A stretch of 64,000 bases of DNA from Verrucomicrobiia bacterium (GTDB taxonomy: Bacteria; Verrucomicrobiota; Verrucomicrobiia; Opitutales; Cerasicoccaceae). The stretch covers positions 185,136-249,135 of the forward strand of contig JAUIHT010000002.1 of assembly GCA_030432235.1 (NCBI GenBank), read 5' to 3'. Shown piece after piece: positions 9,618 through 17,716 of this stretch; the first letter of the stretch is position 1; the number at the start of each line of letters is the position of its first letter. The notes beneath the pieces were generated by a model, which was not told where the DNA came from, made no database searches, and saw only the letters and a program-made list of their open reading frames with translations. The position numbers were made by a program, and so were the translations under genes.

Positions 9618-10830
9618 CTCAAAAGTGGGGGTGGGCGCTCGCCAAGCGCTCTTTCCCTTGTCGCCATTTGGCGCTCCAACTTGCGGGTAACACATGTTGG
9701 GCTGACGACTCCCCGACGCTAGTCCCCGCCGTCACAAGCGGAGTCTTTGGGCTCATAGCAGGCCCTACAGTACCGGTTGCCCGGACTGAGTATTCGGGTG
9801 AGGCCTTTCAGCGCGGTTCGGCCTCTCGTTACCAGCGAGTGGCGCGCCGCACCCGGTACAGGAGGCTGCTGTGTCCAACCTCTTGACCGTTTATCCGCTT
9901 CGCAAGCCCCAGAATTTCTTCTACGACCGCTAAAGCAGTTACGGGTCTTGCCTCGTTATGTCCCGGCAGCCTCGTGCACGCTCCCCTTGCGGGTATTGAG
10001 CTAGACCAACCGCCCTCCGTGCCCTCTTGGTATGCACACCTACAGAACACGGACGGATGCCACCGCAGCGCAGGCCCGAAAGCCGCGCCAAACAGACGAC
10101 ACAGGACAATTCCCTCAGGAAGCATTACTTGACACAGGCAATCGATGCGTGGTTGCGCACCGCTTGCTCTACGGCTGAAGGCGCTAGGCTTCTCCTATCG
10201 GAGGCCGCATCTCCTTCACTCCCGCCGCACTCGCCTTTTCGCATCCGCTTGCGCTAAGTTCACGGACCTTCGGGCGGCTGTGCTCGCCGCCGGCTGCATG
10301 CTCGGGGACTGGTTCACGGTAGCTTCCATCGACCCCGGCCAGGGTCACCGTGTTAGGCATTGGACGTTGTTGCCTCGTCCACGCCCTCACTCAGCTCGCA
10401 GGGCGGCAAAACTGCCCCGCTCACCGCCTCGTCCCTCATTCGCATCAACCCGGCTTTGGCTGCGAAGCCACCGGGCGGGACGGGTGAAAGCTGCCCGCAA
10501 GACAGACAAGCCGTCCAACGGGGGCCACGGCTACCAGTAGGCCGCGACCATTTACCCGGTTTCCCGGGATTATCCTGAGGAATTTTACGAAAACAATCTC
10601 CATCCCAATGACCAGCACCTGAACCCTAACCGCCGCCCACGCACCCGAAGGTACGGGATAAGCACCGGTGAAGCCCTTGACGCAGCTTTCCGCCACGTAA
10701 ACAACTTCACACAGGGCCAAGCCGAGAATCCTGACGCACACAAGGTACGCCTCCTTCTCTTTCTCAACCTTGCGGAAACTGCCACGCCGCTTGAGCGACA
10801 TCACACTTTCACCTGGTTAAGGCCTGATTA
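9618..10830 (-). ncRNA. Putative long structured RNA locus (no recognised family)
   Basis: About 1.2 kb of GC-rich sequence with no convincing protein gene: open frames are short, occur on both strands in several frames, and resemble no protein. A strong leftward terminator lies at its left end, and the right end abuts AT-rich DNA suitable for a promoter. Local stems are visible, for example CCCGGTTTCCCGGG at 10554 and GGCGGC...GCCGCC at about 10272-10290. I looked for and did not find the signature cores of RNase P RNA, tmRNA, or a group II intron domain V. The longest leftward frame, 10445-10801, follows an AGGTGAAA and could instead be a small gene. Strand is inferred from the terminator. 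Confidence 0.3.
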
Positions 10831-11573
10831 CTGATATTGAAATTTCGGTTTTGCTTTCGCTTCCCGTTCTTTCAAAGAACTGAGTAGAATCATCGCCACT
10901 TCCATAAAAAGATCAAGAAATTTTTTACTGAAAATAATTGATTATCAAAAACTTGTGAAAATCCTAAAGTTGTTTTTCGCCCATCGGTGAATAACTCCGT
11001 AACCCCCTCGTAACACGCCTGATCCACACCCCCAAAAAGTGAACAAATCCCACACTGTGGTGCATAAATGAGGGCGTGATACGGGGCTGCCATTCAAGCC
11101 GCGAAAAAAATTCGGAAAAACCGCGAAATTTTCGGAAAAATCTAAATGGCCACGGACATCATCCGGTGCAAACACTCACTGTCAAAGAACGGTTCCGTCC
11201 CGCAGCTACGAAATTCCCGCGACCAGCCCATGCACCCTTCATTCATTTAAGTGGCGGGAAAACTCTTCGGCTCCCGTCCCCTGCCCCACGCGCAAACGGG
11301 AGGAGCAGGCGAATGAACGCGACGGCCCAGTCCGGCAAAAACCGGTGCTGCGCTTCGGTAGACATCGCTTGCGGCTAAGGTGGCCGCAGCTGTTGTTTTC
11401 TGATCATGCCCACGATACTAGCACAGGGCACCAATAGTTACCTTGGATGCGTGGGTTCTATTGGGAAAAATCGGTACGTTGGCGCATTTTTCTGAAAAAA
11501 GATACACATAGGCTCATACCTACAAGCGATGCCTGCCCCCTATTTAAACGAATAGCGTACCTCCTCTGAGCCC
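10831..11573. other. Intergenic stretch without recognised gene
   Basis: AT-rich at 10831-11130, with GGAAAAA-type short repeats at about 11105-11145 and 11465-11505, and GC-richer at 11180-11390. No open frame with protein-like composition is visible on either strand. The AT-rich part may carry the promoter of the leftward transcript that ends at 9584. Confidence 0.4.
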
Positions 11574-11607
11574 GCAAAAAGCATCCGAGAGGAAAGCCTC
11601 CCGGATG
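11574..11607 (-). terminator. Rho-independent terminator, leftward
   Basis: Minus-strand hairpin with arms GCATCCGGGAGG and CCTCTCGGATGC around a CTTT loop, one internal mismatch, followed by TTTTTGC. It lies 31 bp past the stop of the 11638-12099 gene and would end its transcript. Confidence 0.85.
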
Positions 11608-11637
11608 CCGTCGCAGAAAACGATTGGTACCGCGGAT

Positions 11638-12099
11638 TTAGCTGTTTTGGCTAAGCAGGATACCCTCGGAAAGCGTCTCCATGGAAAAGCGCAATTTGAG
11701 CGCTTCCTTCCCGGTCCCGGAGAGCATAAGGCCCTGGATAGATTCCGCTTCCACACCACGCAGGACCAGTGGATGTTTCACATCCGCCGTCACCATGCAG
11801 CTTGAGGCGCCCTCATCGGCCAGGTTCAGGATAAACGAGGCGCCCTCCAAGGACTGCGATTCCTGCCCCGGCAGGAGATAATCCAGTTCAAACTGAGTAT
11901 GCTCCCCCGCTGGACGAGAAACGGCCAGGCACTCCCCCGGGTCCAGCGCGACAGTATGGATTTCACCATCAGGTGAATCAAGAGAGACCGTGAAGCCCTG
12001 CGTTGAACTATTCAGGATGTGTAAAATGGGTTGATGGGCATAAGCCCCACCCACGACCAGGAGTAAGGAGGCAACAAGCAACACGCGAATGTTGCTCAT
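11638..12099 (-). CDS. Secreted protein of unknown function
   Basis: About 153 residues beginning with a Sec signal peptide (MSNIRVLLVASLLLVVGGAY, cut after AYA). The mature part is predicted beta-rich by its alternating pattern and has two cysteines (PGECLAVSR and SSCMVTADV) about 70 residues apart that could form a disulphide in the periplasm. The start at 12099 is chosen because it begins the signal peptide; 22 upstream codons look non-coding. The family is not recognised. It is a single-gene unit closed by the terminator at 11574-11607. Confidence 0.65.
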   Translation of the reverse strand: MSNIRVLLVASLLLVVGGAYAHQPILHILNSSTQGFTVSLDSPDGEIHTVALDPGECLAVSRPAGEHTQFELDYLLPGQESQSLEGASFILNLADEGASSCMVTADVKHPLVLRGVEAESIQGLMLSGTGKEALKLRFSMETLSEGILLSQNS

Positions 12100-12303
12100 T
12101 GTTCGACTTTGTTTGTTGGTTAAAGAACTCGTATCTCCAGCATCTGCCCTGTCAATCAGGCTCAAAGTCCGTAATCAACCAGGCGGCGCTTACCCTACAA
12201 TGAGCTTATGCGATGCCAATTTTCTACAAACAATGGAAACACAGGAGCCCTACCAGTCATTTAACTATTTTAAGAAAATACCTGCGGAGGATTTCATAAA
12301 TCC

Positions 12304-12326
12304 GATTTTCAATGTACAACGGTCCG
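12304..12326 (+). repeat. 23-bp direct repeat, left copy
   Basis: Begins GATTTTCAAT and ends CCG; identical at 21 of 23 positions to 15881-15903, in the same orientation. The two copies enclose the genes at 12333-12947 and 13161-15710 and end about 30 bp before tRNA-Leu. Confidence 0.6.
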
Positions 12327-12332
12327 CGAGTG

Positions 12333-12947
12333 CTAGGGGCCTGCCGTTTCATTTTGCTCAATGTAGTGGTTATTGATGACTATGTCGGGCTTTGCCTCTT
12401 TGAGGCTCTTGATTGCCTCTTCTAATTTCTTAAGCTCTGTTTCATCGATTTTAGATTTTTCGATTTCAGGCTGTTCCATGGGGTTCCCGGGATACGGCTC
12501 ACTTGGAGTAGTAATTACATTCGCTGTAAATTTTTCTCCCACTGATAGGTTCGCAAGCGCAGAACCGACAGTAATGCCAACATCTCCAGCGCTGGCTTCA
12601 ATCAACCATAATTCATATGTTTTAGAATTTCTGTCTGCAGTGATATAATATAAGCCAGGATAGGCAAAGTAGGCACGCAAGTAAGGCATGTATAGTGCAG
12701 CATAGTATAAATCCGATTCATTAACTTCCATAAGTAGACTACCATCTTCCAGATGTATTTCAATGGGATATCCACCATGACTTCTAATATCTACTGCTAA
12801 TGTAGCATCTCTGATTATCAGAAATTTACTGCTAGGACCAAGTTGGCCCGAAATGCCACTAGGCGCATTGATTTCCATTTTTTCGCCCATTCCAAACAGC
12901 GAACACGCAAAACACACAATGAATAATAAAAAGTATAATTTATTCAT
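12333..12947 (-). CDS. Exported hypothetical protein, AT-rich gene
   Basis: A 204-residue protein with an N-terminal signal sequence (MNKLYFLLFIVCFACSLFG; the cysteine in CFAC could serve as a lipid-attachment site, but a clean lipobox is lacking). The middle part is beta-rich and aromatic (ALYMPYLRAYFAYPGLYYI); the C-terminal 50 residues are a charged helix (KLEEAIKSLKEAKPDIV). The family is not recognised. Base composition is clearly more AT-rich than flanking housekeeping genes, and the gene lies directly inside a pair of 23-bp direct repeats, so acquisition by transfer is plausible. Confidence 0.6.
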   Translation of the reverse strand: MNKLYFLLFIVCFACSLFGMGEKMEINAPSGISGQLGPSSKFLIIRDATLAVDIRSHGGYPIEIHLEDGSLLMEVNESDLYYAALYMPYLRAYFAYPGLYYITADRNSKTYELWLIEASAGDVGITVGSALANLSVGEKFTANVITTPSEPYPGNPMEQPEIEKSKIDETELKKLEEAIKSLKEAKPDIVINNHYIEQNETAGP

Positions 12948-13160
12948 TTACATTTCCCATGAATTTAATACCTGGAGCGGGCTCCTTTGTCAGATCAGAA
13001 ACCTCAAGCCCAACCTCATCCAAATATCATAGATCCAATTTGGATGTTCAGCGGCAGTCAAGTACGACATCAGTCTCCAAGAAGCTCACTACGGCGCTAA
13101 AACAGTCGTTGCCGGGCATGCCACTCGCAACGGTTGCCCCTATTCAATGCACACTGCGAA

Positions 13161-15710
13161 TTACTGATCATAAACAATCCAGTGGCCTTGGTCGACATTG
13201 TAGCACCAAGGGAAGTATTGAGCCATCGTCCAGTACCACGAGCCCTCCCAGAACCACAGGTTCTCGACCTCGGATTCGTCGAGCAGGTAAATCCAATTAT
13301 CGTCCTCGTACAAGTAGACCCATGGATACGCGTCGTAGTAAATCCAGCTGAAATCGCTGGTGTAATAAACGCCGTTGGGAGTCGTCGGCTCAACGCCTAT
13401 ACGCGTGGCAGTCCCCAAAGCCGTTTCGGTGGTTGAAGGCGAAGGATCAATCGCGGTGACATTGTAGGTGATGAGGAAGGGGTTCGAATTCGGAAACAAT
13501 TTCTGGGGCACCCACGGGCTGTCGTCTTGTGCGATGTAAACACGTGGCGTGACATTGTAGGCCTTGGTAGTGCTGGAAGAGGTCAGTCCAGCATCGACGC
13601 TGATGCCCAGTGTGTTCTGAACGCTGACGGAAAAATTCACAGTCGTTCCAGATGTGGTTTCACGGTCGGGCTGGTCGTAGATTAGGCCAATAAGACCACT
13701 GGAGCTTGTCTTCACCGTCCGGCTAAATGTTTCCTGGCGACTAAAGGCTTCTTCGCTGGCGACGACCGACTGAGCCGCGGAATCGCGAGCCATATCCATT
13801 GTGTCGAGGCGCACGAGTTCCTTATTTTTCTGGCTAATAGAGTAAAGCACTCCGGATTTATCAGAGATGTTCCACTTGCTGATATCCCCACTGTTGGGCC
13901 AGCCACGATTCGTGTTTCCCTCAAACATGCCTTGCGAGATTTCACCCTCTGCATTGGGGTTGGTCAGGTTGAAGGTGGCAACTTTGGGGGTTAAGTCGTT
14001 CTTGTCGCCAGGAAGCAGATTCATGGTAACGAATCCAGCCTGGTTGCTGACCACACTTTGGTCATTGGGCGTGAAGTAGTTGAAGGTGCTCAGCAAGTAT
14101 TTTGGCTTGGCTACTATGAGAAAACCTACATTGCCGTTCGGATCTTTGTTGAGCTCAGTGGCGTTCGTAAACTCATAGCTTTCCGAAACACTGGTGGACA
14201 GTGAGTGAAATGACGTGGTCTGTTCGTCAATAGACCCGAGGTTGTTGTAAATGGCTCGAAAGACCTGGGAAAGGATAGCCGGTAGAAACTCCAATTCCTC
14301 AGAAGAGTCGCCAAAGGGACTGGAGAGGCCCTCACCACTGCTTGACGTGGTACTACTGCTCTGAAAATTAACCCTACTATTGGTACCACTCGTCGTGTTG
14401 ACGAAAAACACGCTGGAGCTGGAAGCGTCGCCACCGATCGTTTCCGAAGGGATCGGAGCTGTACCGCTGACCACACTATAGGGAATCCAAAGCGACTTGA
14501 ATGCTTCTGCCTTTTGATCGTAAGCGACAGGTTCTTTGTCGCCGATCTGAATAGTAAAATTCTCCGTATCGACGGTCACTTCTCCGGTTTTCCGAATACC
14601 GTTGGATTGGTAGGAGAAAACTTCGCTATTCGTTTGATTCATCGTAACGAAAGAAACTCGCACGCGAAAACGGTCATCGGCATCCTGAAGCACCAAACTG
14701 GTCGCATCCAGGAGGTGCCCGTTCACATCCGTGGAACCGTTTGCCACCTGGCTCATTTCATAGTTTTGGTTTGCCGCAAAGGTCACGTAGCTGATTTTCG
14801 ATGTGTCGTCTTTGGATTGGGCCATGAGCGTAAAGGCCATGTCCTCGACGCCATCCCCCAACAATGAGCCCTGCGCAAAGCCGACATAGTCTGCAGCGTG
14901 ATCAAAGTTGAAGCTCTGGCGGCCAAGGATGCTCCCATCGTGAACGATGATTACCTCCGCGCTGTTACCAGTGCCGTAGGCCAGAAAAACTCCAGGCACA
15001 GAGTTGTTGTCCACGACAATAGGGCTAACCACTACTTGTAGTTGCCCTTGATTGCCTTGTCCGGCTTCAAGCGTGTAAGTGTCTTTGATCGCTATTTTTT
15101 TGGTATCATCAATGATTACCTCAAATAGGTGGATCGAGGGATTGGCCCCGTTTCCATCTGTGACGACCGCCGCAAGAAAAGGCGCCCCATTAACTTGGTA
15201 ACAGGCCAGGCCAACCACCTGCATCCCGCCCTCCAGTTTATACGGTGGTGAAGTCAATACCAAGTGAGTGGGGCTCTCGGATGGAGAAGTTATGATATGG
15301 ATTGAGTCCCGCTTTCCATCACTGTTGGTGTCGACGGCAGAAGCAAGTAACAGAACGGAGGGACCGTCAGCAGGAGAATAGAGTTCTGCGTCAAAATCCG
15401 ATATGTTAGTTAATATCGGCAAATCGCTAAGTTGCTCATAATCTCGATTGCCCTGGCCGATGCTGGTCATATTAATGAGTTCATAGTTGAGTCGGTTGGC
15501 GCTATCTGCGTCAGGACCGATGATAACAAGCACCTGAGTGTCTGCACTGTCTTTGTGGGTCGTGTATGGGATGATTCGACCTTTGTGGAGGGGCCAGCTT
15601 GTGGCGTCCCGGGAAATGGGAAAGCTGCCAAGTTTGACGGCGTTGGAGCCAGCAAATACAATGCTATAAAGCATGCTGACGATAGCGATAATAAACAGTA
15701 AAGGCTTCAT
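13161..15710 (-). CDS. Large secreted protein with aromatic-rich C-terminus
   Basis: An 849-residue exported protein of unknown function. It has a signal peptide (MKPLLFIIAIVSMLYSIVFA), then repeated beta-propeller-like or FG-GAP-like segments in the first 400 residues (DADSANRLNYELIN, VDTNSDGKRDSIHI, LLGDGVEDMAF), which resemble DxDxDG-type calcium loops. The last 70 residues are extremely rich in Trp and Tyr (AYPWVYLYEDDNWIYLL and QYFPWCYNVDQGHWIVYD). The same kind of tail ends the protein at 16194-16745 on the other side of tRNA-Leu. A cell-surface or matrix role is inference. It is the main cargo between the direct repeats at 12304 and 15881. Confidence 0.75.
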   Translation of the reverse strand: MKPLLFIIAIVSMLYSIVFAGSNAVKLGSFPISRDATSWPLHKGRIIPYTTHKDSADTQVLVIIGPDADSANRLNYELINMTSIGQGNRDYEQLSDLPILTNISDFDAELYSPADGPSVLLLASAVDTNSDGKRDSIHIITSPSESPTHLVLTSPPYKLEGGMQVVGLACYQVNGAPFLAAVVTDGNGANPSIHLFEVIIDDTKKIAIKDTYTLEAGQGNQGQLQVVVSPIVVDNNSVPGVFLAYGTGNSAEVIIVHDGSILGRQSFNFDHAADYVGFAQGSLLGDGVEDMAFTLMAQSKDDTSKISYVTFAANQNYEMSQVANGSTDVNGHLLDATSLVLQDADDRFRVRVSFVTMNQTNSEVFSYQSNGIRKTGEVTVDTENFTIQIGDKEPVAYDQKAEAFKSLWIPYSVVSGTAPIPSETIGGDASSSSVFFVNTTSGTNSRVNFQSSSTTSSSGEGLSSPFGDSSEELEFLPAILSQVFRAIYNNLGSIDEQTTSFHSLSTSVSESYEFTNATELNKDPNGNVGFLIVAKPKYLLSTFNYFTPNDQSVVSNQAGFVTMNLLPGDKNDLTPKVATFNLTNPNAEGEISQGMFEGNTNRGWPNSGDISKWNISDKSGVLYSISQKNKELVRLDTMDMARDSAAQSVVASEEAFSRQETFSRTVKTSSSGLIGLIYDQPDRETTSGTTVNFSVSVQNTLGISVDAGLTSSSTTKAYNVTPRVYIAQDDSPWVPQKLFPNSNPFLITYNVTAIDPSPSTTETALGTATRIGVEPTTPNGVYYTSDFSWIYYDAYPWVYLYEDDNWIYLLDESEVENLWFWEGSWYWTMAQYFPWCYNVDQGHWIVYDQ

Positions 15711-15880
15711 TGAGGAGCTATAATAGGGTTTCTTGGACTTAGGAATTCTCTAAGCGGTCATGCTGTTCTGAGAATTCTACTGATAGATTACTCCCGCAAG
15801 ATGCTAGAATCAATTTATAAAATCAAGGATTTGGGCCCCGAAAGGGGTCAGGTTAATTTTGTTTCTACCTTCTTAACCAG

Positions 15881-15903
15881 GATTTTCAATTTACAACGGG
15901 CCG
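15881..15903 (+). repeat. 23-bp direct repeat, right copy
   Basis: Partner of 12304-12326 with two mismatches. It lies 32 bp before the 5' end of tRNA-Leu. The 15711-15935 stretch otherwise holds no gene that I can see. Confidence 0.6.
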
Positions 15904-15935
15904 GGTAGCTGTCAATTTGCTTGATTCTGTTACAT

Positions 15936-16022
15936 GCTCGGGTGGCGGAATTGGTAGACGCATCGGACTTAGGATCCGGTGTCCGCAAGGACGTGCAGGT
16001 TCGAGTCCTGTCCCGAGCACCA
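15936..16022 (+). tRNA. tRNA-Leu (anticodon UAG)
   Basis: Acceptor arms GCTCGGG and CCCGAGC pair perfectly and the 3' CCA is encoded (16020-16022). The D-arm is GGCGGAATTGGTAGACGC, the anticodon loop is CTTAGGA giving UAG, a long variable arm typical of class II leucine tRNAs is present (TGTCCGCAAGGACGT), and the T-arm has GGTTCGAGTCC. It would read CUN leucine codons. A diverged copy of its 3' end follows at 16123-16143. Confidence 0.97.
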
Positions 16023-16122
16023 GATTTAATCAACGATTTAGGCAGCCCCCTCACCGGCGCGGGTGGTCAGGTTCCGCAAAGTGGCCCGGCCTTGTCGAGC
16101 GCTAGCGTGGCATCCTCGGAAG

Positions 16123-16143
16123 GAGCCCTGCCCCAAGCACCAG
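16123..16143 (+). repeat. Near-copy of the tRNA-Leu 3' end
   Basis: 18 of 21 bases match the tRNA-Leu 3' end (16003-16023), including GAGC..CTG and AGCACCAG, 120 bp downstream in direct orientation. This is the arrangement left by integration at a tRNA gene, though the intervening 100 bp is too short to be an intact element. It overlaps the start of hairpin repeat copy 2. Confidence 0.5.
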
Positions 16144-16167
16144 TGCGTGACCGCACAGGGCACAATG
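16142..16167 (+). repeat. Dispersed hairpin repeat, copy 2
   Basis: GTGCGTGACCGCAC followed by AGGGCACAATG. It lies between the tRNA-Leu 3' near-copy and the 3' end of the convergent gene at 16194. Confidence 0.75.
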
Positions 16168-16193
16168 ATGGAGCACAGCCTCATAGTATCCTG

Positions 16194-16745
16194 CTACTCC
16201 AGCGGGAGCCATTCACCTGTCGAGGACTTGTTCAACCATGCTTCTCCCTGAACCACGGTAAAAAACAACCAGCCGTCGCTCGGCGAGTATATCCACGGAA
16301 AAAAGGCGGTATACGACCATTCGGATATCCAGGCATTACCCGTACCGGTGCCCAGGCTGGGTATATCGCTGGTGAAGGTACCGGATATATTCTCCAAAAT
16401 GGCACTGTAGGTGAAGGTGCCGGTTGTCTCTGTCTCGAAGGTTAGCACCAGGTCGCTGGGGAGTAACGCATTTACACCTAACTCAAAGGTCGCGATACTG
16501 CCATTATTCGACACGGTGTACGCGCCGGCATCTTCCTGCACCTCGGGATCGACGAAGGTATCATACATGACAAAGGTACTGGCAAAGAATTTCACCCGAT
16601 ACGTTTGGTCGGAATTGCTAAAAAAATCACCACTGGTGGCCTGGAGATAAACGGTCGCCCCGTCGAACGAATCAGGCACCTGGGCGTAGACGATACTGGC
16701 TACTGCCAGGGAAAGAGAAATTACCGAGATCTTAAGGATGTTCAT
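16194..16745 (-). CDS. Small secreted protein with aromatic-rich C-terminus
   Basis: About 183 residues with a signal peptide (MNILKISVISLSLAVASIVY, cut after YAQ). The body is a beta-rich domain with alternating polar and aromatic residues (YRVKFFASTFVMYDTF). The last 40 residues hold FFPWIYSPSDGWLFF and EWLPLE, the same FPW-Y...GW-F style as the tail of the 849-residue protein at 13161. This shared tail suggests a common surface-attachment or carbohydrate-contact function (inference). The start at 16745 is chosen for the signal peptide; an ATG three codons upstream is equally possible. Confidence 0.7.
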   Translation of the reverse strand: MNILKISVISLSLAVASIVYAQVPDSFDGATVYLQATSGDFFSNSDQTYRVKFFASTFVMYDTFVDPEVQEDAGAYTVSNNGSIATFELGVNALLPSDLVLTFETETTGTFTYSAILENISGTFTSDIPSLGTGTGNAWISEWSYTAFFPWIYSPSDGWLFFTVVQGEAWLNKSSTGEWLPLE

Positions 16746-16888
16746 GGTTCTCAAACTTGAGTGAATTGCTGTTAGGAAAAAACTGTAAATGCGATATAGG
16801 ATTATAGTCCACGAATCAAGGTAATCTAGTCCGCCCGATATGAAGCCGTGCTACCGCAGCAAGTTCTGCATAAAACTAACCTAAAGCC

Positions 16889-17659
16889 TTATTGGCTGTC
16901 GGTTGGTTTGATTTCGTAGCGAGTTAAGTCATCGACCGCGTCCAGAATCCATTTGCCGTCTTCTTTTACGTCCGATTCCCACTGCACGAGGCCTACGCCG
17001 GGTGACATGTAATAACGGTCGCGGGACACGTGATCTCCCTGTTCTTCTTCGTTGTATGTGATTTGGTAAACCACACACTTAAATTCCCCCACGGGCACCT
17101 TGACCGTCTCATCGACACTAATCACGGTCCATGTTTCTCCCCCGCTTATCTCATAGGAATATCCCTTTTTCGCCGGGTATGGCAAGGTTAGCTCAAAATC
17201 CTTCAGGGACTTCGGCTTTTCCGTAGCCGAATCCACAGAATAGTTGTAGCTGCCGTCGTCGTTAAAATACTCCCAGTAATAGCTATAGTCATCCTCGGTC
17301 AGCTTGGCCCCGAGCAGGCGCTCCGCAAAGCCGCGGTAGTCCATGGTCAAACGAATCAGGTAACAGGGGGTGCCTTCGATGTTGATGACTTCGATCACGT
17401 CTTCCGTGGTGGTGCCTCCGGTCTCTCTTTTGCCATCGATATAAAAGAAGCTGGCGTAATCCCAACGCGATCCGAGGGTACGCGGCTGAATCGCATCCTT
17501 AAGTGCGGCAGGGAGCGCAGACTGTGCTTCCGCATTCTTTGCGTCCGTCTTTGAGGATGCTGTCGTTTCTTCCTGCGAAGAGTCCGAGGCCTGAGGACCG
17601 CAAGCGGACAACAACAGGGCAATGATCAGAATGAAGATGTGAGGAACGATGATTTTCAT
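16889..17659 (-). CDS. Lipoprotein of unknown function
   Basis: A 256-residue lipoprotein: type II signal peptide with lipobox LLSAC (Cys about residue 20), then a Ser/Thr/Glu-rich linker of about 30 residues, then a folded beta-rich domain. Acidic and tyrosine-rich stretches (DDYSYYWEYFNDDGSYNYSV) and RDRYYMSPGVGLVQWESDV near the C-terminus resemble the beta-stranded domain of several uncharacterised envelope lipoproteins. The gene is 57 bp downstream of the start side of nothing obvious: the APC permease gene on its right shares its strand and could be co-transcribed. Function is not recognised. Confidence 0.7.
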   Translation of the reverse strand: MKIIVPHIFILIIALLLSACGPQASDSSQEETTASSKTDAKNAEAQSALPAALKDAIQPRTLGSRWDYASFFYIDGKRETGGTTTEDVIEVINIEGTPCYLIRLTMDYRGFAERLLGAKLTEDDYSYYWEYFNDDGSYNYSVDSATEKPKSLKDFELTLPYPAKKGYSYEISGGETWTVISVDETVKVPVGEFKCVVYQITYNEEEQGDHVSRDRYYMSPGVGLVQWESDVKEDGKWILDAVDDLTRYEIKPTDSQ

Positions 17660-17716
17660 GAAGGATGGCGGTGAGAAGTTCTAAGAAATACTTGATAAAA
17701 AGGCTACCGGAAAGTC

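Noticed and set aside
10445..10804. 119-codon minus-strand open frame with an upstream AGGTGAAA
   Set aside because: Residue pattern (Val, Arg, Pro, Gly-rich) resembles no folded protein and the sequence continues into other short frames; kept only as an alternative to a non-coding RNA.
9618..10830. RNase P RNA, tmRNA or group II intron as identity of the non-coding region
   Set aside because: Searched by eye on both strands for the RNase P GAGGAAAGTCC core, a tmRNA tag with CCA end, and an intron domain V; none was convincing, so no family name is given.
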